A stretch of 17,980 nt of DNA, from the NCBI GenBank assembly GCA_002429615.1, contig DJAN01000076.1, positions 1 to 17,980 on the forward strand. The letters are read 5' to 3'. Each line of letters starts with the position of its first letter. Within the stretch, counting starts at the first letter, position 1. Source of the stretch: Lysobacteraceae bacterium UBA6001. Lineage in GTDB: Bacteria > Pseudomonadota > Gammaproteobacteria > Xanthomonadales > Xanthomonadaceae. Position numbers and translations under genes: made by a program. The notes beneath the pieces are model-generated. The model ran no database searches, had not been told where the DNA came from, and saw only the letters and a list, made by a program, of their open reading frames with translations. This document shows positions 1 to 7,200 of this stretch, piece after piece.

Positions 1-19
1 GCTGAAGCCGCTCCTACAG
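1..19. repeat. Partial REP-like palindromic element cut by the window edge
   Basis: Read on the minus strand this stretch is CTGTAGGAGCGGCTTCAGC. It matches, from memory, the start of extragenic palindromes (GTAGGAGCGGCTTCAGCCGCGA type) common in Xanthomonadaceae and related to those of Pseudomonas. It includes a GTAG tetranucleotide like the one that marks RAYT-associated REPs. The core GCGGCTTCAGC would pair with a continuing CGC arm to the left, which is outside the window. It lies about 60 bases past the stop of the S46 peptidase gene, a usual intergenic place for such elements. Only half is visible, so the assignment rests on motif memory. Confidence 0.5.
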
Positions 20-77
20 ACGGAATTCGTGAGCGACGCGCGGGAGGCGGGACGCCATCCCCCCGCGCTTGCCCGCC

Positions 78-2228
78 TTACCGCCCTGCCGGCACGCCCA
101 TCTCGTCCAGCAGTGCCGGCGCCGGATACACCTTGGCCAGCAGCCAGCGCAGATAGCGCATGTCCACGTGGATCGCGCGCTTGTACCGCGGGTCATACCA
201 CCAGCTGGCGCTCACCGCTTCCCAGTTGCTGTCGAAGTTCAGGCCGATCAGCTCACCGCGCGCGTTCAACACCGGCGAGCCCGAATTGCCGCCAGTGGTA
301 TCCAGGTTGGTCAGGAAGTTCACCGTCTGCGTCTTCAGCGCCGGATCGGCGGTGTCGCCGAAATCGCCCTTGGCGATCGCCGCCAGCAGCGGCTGCGGGG
401 CATCGAACGGCACCTGTCCGGTGTTCTTCTCGACAATCCCGGCCACCGTCGTCACCGGCGCGAAGCTCACCGCATCACGCGGCGCCAAGGCCTGCACACG
501 GCCGTAGCTGATCCGCAGCGTGCTGTTCGCATCCGGATACACCGCCCGGCCCTGCTGCTCGCGCCAGGCCACCAGCGCACGCATATAGGCCGGACGCAGG
601 CGCAGCTGCTCGCCCTCGCGGGTCTTGCGCGCATTCTCCAGGCGCAGCTGCGCCGGCACCAGCTGGCGTGCCACGGCGACCAGCGCATCGTCGGCCAGCG
701 GCTGGCCAGCGCGGGCGGCCGCGAAACGCGACAGGCGCTCGGCCTCGGTGCCCAGCACGGTGCGCTGGTACAGGCCATCCAGCGCCTGCTTCAGCTGCAC
801 CGGCGTGCGGCCGAACACGGCATCGAACTCGGGCACGCGCTGCGCATCCGGCAGCTGCTGGTAGCGGGTCAGCAGCGAGGTCAGCAGCGCCTTCTCCACC
901 GCCGGGTCATAGCGACGCTGCACCTGCTTGAGCACGCCCTCGATCATCGCCTGGTCGCGCTGCTGGTAACCGGTCTCGCGCTCAGCATCGGGCTTGGTCG
1001 ATTCCAGGCGCAGCCGCTCCAGCTGCAGCGCCGAGCGCATCAGCTGGGTCTGGGTGGCGAGGGCGCCCAGGATCAGGTCGCGCTCGCCCAGGGCGGCGCC
1101 GTCGGCCAGCGAAGCCTGCAGCGCGGTGATCTCGCGTGCATCGTCACCGGTCGTGGCGGCCAGCATGCCGCGCTCGTCCTCGGCGCGCAGGCGCACCGCA
1201 TCGCTGCGACGCAGGCCTTCCAGTTCACCGGCGGCGCGCTTGCGGTTGTTCTTCAGCGACTGCAGCTGGGACGCATAGCGGGTCTTGGCCTGCGCGTCGC
1301 CCTTGCCGGCCGCCTCGATCACCTCGATCAAGCCATCGAACAGGCTCACGCGGTCCGGCAGCACGTGGTTGACCTGTTCGTCGAACTCGGCCGCGGTGCG
1401 GTGACGGTAGGTGATGCCCGGGTAGCCGGCGAGCATGGCGAAATCGCCGGCCTTCGGCCCGTCCTTGGCCATCTGCAGGTGGGCCGGCGGATGGTAGGGC
1501 ACGTTCTCCGGGCTGTAGTCGGCCGGCTTGCCGTCCTTGCCGACGTAGGCACGCAACAGGGTGAAGTCACCGCTGTGACGCGGCCACATGAAGTTGTCGA
1601 TCTCGTCGCCGTAGTTGCCGATCGCCCGCGGCGGTGCGTAGACCAGGCGCACGTCGCGCAGTTCCAGCTGACGGATGCGATAGAAATCGCTGCCGTAGTA
1701 CATGTTGGCCACGCTGCAGCGCACGCTGCCGTCGCGTTCGCAGTCGGCGACGATGCGCTTGCTGGCCGCGTCCACCGCGTCGTAATAGGCACGGCCCTGC
1801 TTGCCGCGCGCTTCCTTGAGCACTTCGTCGGTGACCTTGTCGAAGCCGACGGTGACCAGCACGCGGAAGTCCGGATTGGCGGCACGCTCGTCGGCGCGGC
1901 CGGCGGCGATGAAGCCGTCGTCGATGAAGTTGTGCTCCGACGAGCTGTTGTACTGGATCACGCCCATCGCGACGTGGTGGTTGGTCAGCAGCAGGCCGTC
2001 GTTGGACACGAACGAGCCGGTGCCGCCGCCGACCTTCACCACCGCGCTCAGCGGCGCGCGGGTGACGTCGGCCAGGTCCTTCGGGTCGCCCTTGAAGCCG
2101 GCCTCGCGCAGCGGCTTGGCCAGTGCCGGCAGCTGGGTGGGCATCCACATGCCTTCATCGGCACGGGCGGAGGTGGTCAGCGCCAGGCCCAGGGCGAGCG
2201 AGGCGGTGAGCGTGTTGCGAAGTGGCAT
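78..2228 (-). CDS. Periplasmic S46 family dipeptidyl peptidase, predicted DPP11-like
   Basis: This exopeptidase should release dipeptides from oligopeptide N-termini in the periplasm. The 716-residue product starts with a Sec-type signal peptide (about residues 1-23, cut after SARA before DEGMW). The chymotrypsin-like triad is visible: His85 in TNHHVA, Asp221 in RHSGDF and Ser649 in GGNSGSP. Length and the late IHVDMRY block fit the S46 family. The residue 18 after the catalytic serine, Ser667 in FDSNWE, matches the position (673 in Porphyromonas enzymes) where Gly marks DPP7 and Arg or Ser marks DPP11. A preference for Asp/Glu at P1 is therefore inferred. I chose the ATG at 2228 because it gives a compact signal peptide; the in-frame ATG at 2237 adds three residues and is equally possible. 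Neither has a strong Shine-Dalgarno. The gene follows the SIMPL gene after about 70 bases and may be co-transcribed with it. Confidence 0.93.
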   Translation of the reverse strand: MPLRNTLTASLALGLALTTSARADEGMWMPTQLPALAKPLREAGFKGDPKDLADVTRAPLSAVVKVGGGTGSFVSNDGLLLTNHHVAMGVIQYNSSSEHNFIDDGFIAAGRADERAANPDFRVLVTVGFDKVTDEVLKEARGKQGRAYYDAVDAASKRIVADCERDGSVRCSVANMYYGSDFYRIRQLELRDVRLVYAPPRAIGNYGDEIDNFMWPRHSGDFTLLRAYVGKDGKPADYSPENVPYHPPAHLQMAKDGPKAGDFAMLAGYPGITYRHRTAAEFDEQVNHVLPDRVSLFDGLIEVIEAAGKGDAQAKTRYASQLQSLKNNRKRAAGELEGLRRSDAVRLRAEDERGMLAATTGDDAREITALQASLADGAALGERDLILGALATQTQLMRSALQLERLRLESTKPDAERETGYQQRDQAMIEGVLKQVQRRYDPAVEKALLTSLLTRYQQLPDAQRVPEFDAVFGRTPVQLKQALDGLYQRTVLGTEAERLSRFAAARAGQPLADDALVAVARQLVPAQLRLENARKTREGEQLRLRPAYMRALVAWREQQGRAVYPDANSTLRISYGRVQALAPRDAVSFAPVTTVAGIVEKNTGQVPFDAPQPLLAAIAKGDFGDTADPALKTQTVNFLTNLDTTGGNSGSPVLNARGELIGLNFDSNWEAVSASWWYDPRYKRAIHVDMRYLRWLLAKVYPAPALLDEMGVPAGR

Positions 2229-2297
2229 CGGTGACATCCCGGAAAGGCAGGCCGTGACCTTAGCGGCCCGCCCGTCCGGGGGCAATCGTGGGTGCGC

Positions 2298-3011
2298 TCA
2301 GCGGCGCAGTTCATACACCAGCGACACCGATTCGCTGATCGTGATGTACGGGCTCAGATATTGGGCAGGCCGCAGGTTCGCTCCCGTCACCTGAACTCTG
2401 TCCAGTTCCCGCCCATAGCCGTCGAACTGGGAAGAACGCACCGAATCAATGCTGTAGACCTGTCCGAGGCTGGCGCCCGCCGCCTGTGCGATGTCGTTGG
2501 CGCGATCGTGTGCGTCGGCGATGGCTTTCCGCTTCACCTCGCGACGTATCGGTGCCGGATCGCGAAGCTGGAAGGCGACATCGGTCACTTCGGTAGCGCC
2601 GGCACGCAGCCCCGCATCCAACAACGCATCGAGCCGTGCGACTTCGCCCAGCACCACCGTGACCCGGCGTTCCGCCTCGAAGACCGGCGCACGTGATGCG
2701 CGCGACCGCGCATCGTCATCGTCGTCTTCCACCCGCGCCACGCTCATCTCGGCCGCCTTGATGTCCCTGCTTGCGATGGCGAATGGCTGCAGGGCATCCA
2801 GATACCGGTTCACCGCCTCATCCACGACCTGCTTGGCGGCAATCGAGGTGCCGGCGCGGTGGTCGAACCGCAACGTCACCTTGACGCTGTCGGGTGCCAC
2901 CTCCTGCTTCGCGCTGCCCTCCACCGCCACGTGCGGCCCATCCGGCAGCGACGTGCCGGCCAGCGCGATTCCACTCCACAGCATCAATGCCACGAACAGC
3001 TGCCTGCGCAT
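2298..3011 (-). CDS. SIMPL domain (DUF541) periplasmic protein
   Basis: The 237-residue product has a signal peptide (MRRQLFVALMLWSGIALA, cleavage likely before GTS) followed by a SIMPL/DUF541 domain. The domain opens with the typical VAVEGSAKQEVAPDSVKV strand and ends with PYITISESVSLVYELR. Family members include E. coli YggE and Brucella BP26/Omp28. They are periplasmic or envelope proteins of poorly defined function, with oligomeric, channel-like assemblies reported for BP26 and an oxidative-stress link for YggE. A run of five aspartates (residues 96-100) sits in the middle. The ATG at 3011 is chosen because it starts the signal peptide and is preceded by a purine-rich GGGGGAAGGA ribosome site; a longer open frame upstream has shadow-like composition. 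The gene lies 50 bases after the 67-residue orphan gene on the same strand, so it may be the tail of that operon or have its own promoter. Confidence 0.9.
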   Translation of the reverse strand: MRRQLFVALMLWSGIALAGTSLPDGPHVAVEGSAKQEVAPDSVKVTLRFDHRAGTSIAAKQVVDEAVNRYLDALQPFAIASRDIKAAEMSVARVEDDDDDARSRASRAPVFEAERRVTVVLGEVARLDALLDAGLRAGATEVTDVAFQLRDPAPIRREVKRKAIADAHDRANDIAQAAGASLGQVYSIDSVRSSQFDGYGRELDRVQVTGANLRPAQYLSPYITISESVSLVYELRR

Positions 3012-3061
3012 CGTGTCCTTCCCCCTTGCGTCCTTGGTGGCGGCCACGCTAGCAGAGCGCG

Positions 3062-3265
3062 CTACAGCCGCGCCACCTGGCACAGCCGCACCTGGCGCGG
3101 CTCGATGCCGTGCGCCTCGGCGGCGCGCTGACGCAGGGCCGAGACGACCTCGGCCGGGTCCAGCCGCTCCTCGTTCTCGGCTTCGATGCTGTGCGTCACC
3201 TGCCCCCACAGGATCGGCCGGCCGCCCTCGTAGCCTTCGTAGTCGGCGAAATAGTGCAGGCGCAT
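3062..3265 (-). CDS. Small hypothetical protein, 67 residues
   Basis: I do not recognise this protein. It begins MRLHYFADYEGYEGGRPILW and continues with an acidic and polar helix-like stretch (EAENEERLDPAEVVSALRQRAAEAHG), then ends IEPRQVRLCQVARL. No signal peptide, membrane segment or metal motif is visible. The composition is balanced, with normal aromatic and acidic content, unlike the Arg/Ala/Pro-rich shadow frames of this GC-rich DNA, so I think it is real. The beta-rich start, one amphipathic helix and a final strand suggest a small alpha/beta domain. Its ATG lies three bases after the stop of the upstream dehydroquinase-like gene, which implies translational coupling and a shared role. 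No clear Shine-Dalgarno is present, which fits coupling. Confidence 0.7.
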   Translation of the reverse strand: MRLHYFADYEGYEGGRPILWGQVTHSIEAENEERLDPAEVVSALRQRAAEAHGIEPRQVRLCQVARL

Positions 3266-3268
3266 GGC

Positions 3269-3718
3269 TCAGGTGCCTACGTGGATGTCGTGCAGCGGCG
3301 CGTCACAGCCCAGATGCTCCAGGGCGATCGACAGCGCGAGGGTATAGCTCTGCGCGCGATAGCCATGGACGCTGGCGATACGCTGGCCCAGACCTTCCGG
3401 CAGCTGAGGCTCGGGGCACTCGCTGCCATCGTCATGTGCCTCGACATAGGGATAGTCCAGGCCCGACAGCACCCGGTGCAGTCGCGGACTGCCGGTGCAG
3501 GCGCCCGGGTCGATGACCGCCAGCTCGACATGCGCCTGCTGGGCCACGCGTAGCGCGTCCAGCAGTTCCTGCTCCGAGCCGCAGGCGCGCAGCGCCACGG
3601 TCTTGCCCACGTCGGCGGCGCGCGCCACCAGCTGCCGCAGCAGCTCGCGCGGCAGCGGCGCCGGCCCGCGCATCAGCAGCGAGGCGTCTTCCGGGCCGCG
3701 CACGATCATGATCGACAT
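3269..3718 (-). CDS. Diverged type II dehydroquinase-like protein, copy A
   Basis: The 149-residue product follows the layout of type II 3-dehydroquinate dehydratase (AroQ, about 150 residues). It has an N-terminal strand ending in a GP turn (MSIMIVRGPEDASLL), a helix with ACGSEQELLDALRVAQ, the strand and turn VELAVIDPGACTGSP (residues 64-78), LDYPYVEAHDD (88-97), and a last strand and helix (GYRAQSYTLALSIALEHLG). In true AroQ these are GPNLNLLG, SNxEGxLID, IINPGAYTHTS, IPFVEVHLSN and GYxLAL. The glutamate and histidine of EVH are kept (E93, H95), but the NPGAYTH asparagine and histidine and the catalytic loop tyrosine are not, so dehydratase activity is doubtful. The start at 3718 is preceded by GAGG eight bases upstream. 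It lies 10 bases after copy B and three bases before the 67-residue gene. The resemblance is by eye; the function is unknown. Confidence 0.8.
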   Translation of the reverse strand: MSIMIVRGPEDASLLMRGPAPLPRELLRQLVARAADVGKTVALRACGSEQELLDALRVAQQAHVELAVIDPGACTGSPRLHRVLSGLDYPYVEAHDDGSECPEPQLPEGLGQRIASVHGYRAQSYTLALSIALEHLGCDAPLHDIHVGT

Positions 3719-3728
3719 GGCGGCGGCC

Positions 3729-4139
3729 TCAGTGCTGCACGATGCCGGCGAGGCGACGCGCGGCAATGGCCGAAGAGAGCGCGTAAGCGCGGCCGCGGTC
3801 GCCGGCGGTGATGATCGTGGCGATGGGCAGATGATGCGGCTGCAACCAGGGTTGCAGCTCGTCGGCGGGGTCGTCGTGCACTTCGATGTAGGGCGCGGAC
3901 AAGCCATCCAGCGCCGCGCGCAGGGCCGGCCACTGCGCGCGGTGTTCGGCGCGGCAGACGCTGCCGGAATCGAGCAGGACCAGCTCGGTATCGACATGCC
4001 GGGCGGCGTGCAGGCCCGCGATCAGCCCCCCGATGTCCGCGCAGCAAACCAGCTGAGTGGCATGGCCGGCACAAGGGGCCGGCAGGGGCGCATCGCCCGC
4101 GGGGCGATCGCTGGGGCCTTGCAGGATCAGGACTGACAT
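3729..4139 (-). CDS. Diverged type II dehydroquinase-like protein, copy B
   Basis: The 136-residue product is a paralog of the next gene downstream. Shared blocks are MSVLILQGP (MSIMIVRGP in copy A), TELVLLDSGS (VELAVIDPGA), LSAPYIEVHDD (LDYPYVEAHDD), and a late strand and helix (PIATIITAGDRGRAYALSSAIA). Copy B is further from AroQ than copy A: the NPGAYTH turn has become DSGSVCR, and the catalytic loop arginine and tyrosine are not recognisable. E86 and H88 of the EVH motif remain. I chose the ATG at 4139 because homology with copy A starts there; a GTG at 4163 would add eight residues with no better ribosome site. No strong Shine-Dalgarno is seen. It is the first gene of a tight three-gene set, about 120 bases after the tamB stop. 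Function is unknown; a ligand-binding or scaffold role is only a guess. Confidence 0.72.
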   Translation of the reverse strand: MSVLILQGPSDRPAGDAPLPAPCAGHATQLVCCADIGGLIAGLHAARHVDTELVLLDSGSVCRAEHRAQWPALRAALDGLSAPYIEVHDDPADELQPWLQPHHLPIATIITAGDRGRAYALSSAIAARRLAGIVQH

Positions 4140-4219
4140 ACACAGGTGACTCAGGCGCACCACGGTGCGGAGGCGTCACGATAGGGACGGCGGGCGTAAA
4201 GCCGCCATGCCGCGCGCGG

Positions 4220-4256
4220 CGGCGGCGCGTAACTTGTGCGTATCGACGCGCCGCCG
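4220..4256 (-). terminator. GC-rich inverted repeat just after tamB
   Basis: Eleven bases (CGGCGGCGCGT) pair perfectly with ACGCGCCGCCG across a 15-base loop, beginning two bases past the tamB stop codon. The stem is very stable, but no T-run follows it on the minus strand, so it is not a textbook intrinsic terminator. It could be a Rho-assisted terminator, a 3' end stabiliser, or an attenuator before the dehydroquinase-like genes. Confidence 0.45.
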
Positions 4257-4258
4257 GT

Positions 4259-7200
4259 TTACTTTTCCTTGCGCCAGTTGATCGAGCCCTTGGTCTCGAT
4301 CGTGCTCGATTCCACTTCCACGTCGAACCCGCGCGTCAGCAGGTACTTCAGCGTGATCACCGAGCTGCCGCCGACCAGCGCCACGCCGTAACCGACATAG
4401 AAGCGCGGCGACAGGTATTTGCCGAAGCCGACCACCGAACCCAGGCTGCCCGACTGACTCACGCCGGCCTCGTCCAGGCCCAGCTTGGCGCCGAGCTGCG
4501 AGGCCAGCAGGCCGCTGCCGGCGGACAGCGCGGCGGATGCGGCGGTGACCTGCTGCGCCTCGCTGCCGCTGGCGCTGGACAGGCCGCGGCCGAGCACCAG
4601 ATACGACAGCGCCTCGGACTGCGACATCGACGGGTTCGACCACACGTCCGCACGTGGCGACTCGGCGCGACCACTGACGTCGATACCGGCGGTGACATCG
4701 CCGATGCGGCGCTCGGCGCGGATGTTGATCCGCGGGTCGGAGACGATGTTGTTGTTCCAGGTCAGCTGGCCGCGGGTGATGGTCAGGTCCTGGCCGTAGG
4801 CCTTGTAGCGGCCGCTGACGTCGAGGCCGCCATTGGCGGTCATCTCGCGGCCCGGCCGCGCGCGCACCTGCATGCGCCCGGTCAGCGCGCCCTTCAGGCC
4901 GAAGCCGGCCATCTTGACGTTGTCGCCGAGGATCACCGCCAGGTCCATGTCCAGCGGCGAGGATGGCGTCGCTTCCGGGTTGACCGGGTCCAGCACCACG
5001 ACGTCCTCGGACACCGAGGTGCCGCGCTCCAGGCGTTCGAGGTCGATGTCGGCCTCCGGCACGGTGACCTGCCCGCGCAGCTGCATGGTCTTGTCGACGA
5101 TGCCGAACTGCATGTCGGGATTGGCGATGACGCGCAACTCCGGCGTGTTGTAAAGCAGTACGCGGTCGCCGCGGATGTTGAGCTTCAGCGGCGTGCGCTC
5201 GCCGTACCAGGACAGATCGCCATCGACATTCAACGTGCCCTCGCCGGAGCGGACGTTGGCGACGATGCGCGCCGAGCCGTCGGGCTGCGCACTGAAGCGG
5301 CCCTGGCCGTCGGCCAGGGTCAGGCCCATCGACGGATATTCGCCGGTGAAGTCCTTCAGCACGGCCTCGCCGCCCAGCTGCGGCTGCGAGCGCGTACCGC
5401 GCAGGCTGACGTGGCCTTCGACGTTGCCCTTGGGATTGACCAGGTCGGCGACGAACAGCTGCAGCCAGCTCAGCCGCGACATGTTGAGGTACAGCTCGCC
5501 ATTGAGCGGCGCGTAGGTGTCCCAGCCGGTGTTGAAGCGCGCATCGACGAAGCCGTTGCCGGCGAAGCCCACGCCGAGATAGCCCTGGATCTTCTGCGGA
5601 TTGAAGTCGCCGGTCAGGCTGAAGTGGTCATAGCGCACGACCTCGCCCCGGCTGTTGTCGCCGAGGCGGATGCCGCCTTCGAGCGAGGCGACCTTGAACG
5701 CGCCTTCCCAGGCGTTGCCACGCGGACGGAAGCTGCCATCCACGGTGATGTCGCCACGCAGATGCAGCTGGCGGCCCTCATTGGGCGGCAACCATGGCTG
5801 GATGAGCGCGAGCGGCAGCGCCTCGCTGTGCACGGTGACGCCTTCGCGTGGCCAGTTGGCGTTGACGCACAGCGCGCCACCGGCGCCCACCGCGGCCAGG
5901 CAGGCATCCGCGACGGTGAAGGCCGGGCCATTGACGCTGAACTGCGCGGGCTGCCGCAGTGCCCAGGTGTTGCCCTTGCTCGGCACGATGCGCAGCGTGC
6001 CGAGCTGGCCCTGCCAGCGCGCGCCGTTGCGGCGGACCTCGCCCTGCAGCGCGAGCTGGGCCATGGCGTTGCGCACATCGGCCTGCACCCGCAGGTTCTC
6101 CACCGCGCCCTGCGCCTGTATCTGCACGCTGTCCAGCACCATGCCGGCATTCACCGCGCTGCCCTGCAGGGTCAGCGTGCCGTCGCTGCCACGCCACGGC
6201 AGGCGGCCACGCAGCGAGACGGTGTCGGCGCTGTAGTCGTTCCAGCGCAGGCCGCTGCCGGCGAGGTCGGCGGTGATGTCCGGCGCGGCGCTGCGGCCAC
6301 GCACCTGCACGCTGCCGCGCAGGTTGCCGGTGGCACCGGGCAGCAGGTCATCCAGCTGCAGCGGTTGCAGCTGGGCGTCGATATCGAGGCGGTCGCCGAC
6401 GCGGCCCTTGGCATTGATGCGGCTGTTGCCGATCGACAGCGCCAACTGGCCTTCGCCCTGCTTGCCCTCCAGCGCGAAGCGGCCACGCGCGTCGATGCTG
6501 CGCTGACGCAGCTGGCCGCGCAGCGCGACGATCTCGGCGGTGGCCTGGTAGTCACCCGGCGCGCCGTTCGCGGCAGGCGGCAGCTGGCGGCCCTTGGAGG
6601 CGATGCGGCCGGAAAGCCGTCCATCCCAGCCCGGCGCGAAATAGCCCGGATCGAACTGCGACAGCTCGGCGGCCACGTCCCACGACAGCTGCGGCTGCCA
6701 GCCCACTTCGCCGGTCAAGTCCAGCTGGCCGCCCGGGGCGATGGCGCGGACTTCGTTGAGCGTGGCGCGCTGGTCGTCGCCGCGCGCGTCGATGTGCAGC
6801 TCGGCGCGCTGCTGCTCGCGCGCGATGTCGGCGCGACCATACACCGCCCACTGCTTCATCGTGCCGGCCAGGCCCAGGCGCGCCTCGCGCAGTTCCACCG
6901 GGACCTGCTGGGCGTCCGGCGTGGCCGGATCCGGCGCGGGCGTGAAGCGCAGGTCGCGCGCGTAGGCGGCCATGCGGAAACGCGCGTTGCTCGTGTCGGT
7001 GAAATCGGCGGTGCCGCGCAGGCGGATGCGGCCGCCGAAGGCGTCCACTTCCAGCGGCGCAACGGTGAGCACCTGGTCCTTCAGCGCGATGTTCGACGGC
7101 TGCAGCACGATCTCCTGCTCGCCCTGCTTCACCCGCCCCTTCAACTGCGCGTTGCCGCCCTTGCCGGAGGCATCGAGCGTGAGGCTGATCGGCTGCGCGG

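Noticed and set aside
69..2234. Long plus-strand open frame opposite the S46 peptidase gene
   Set aside because: Composition is Arg/His/Ala/Gln-rich with no motif; it is an antisense shadow from GC-biased codon use, while the minus strand encodes a clear S46 enzyme.
3269..3718. Calling copy A the housekeeping aroQ
   Set aside because: Key catalytic residues are missing and the gene is duplicated next to unrelated genes; the housekeeping aroQ in this family usually sits beside accB, from general knowledge.
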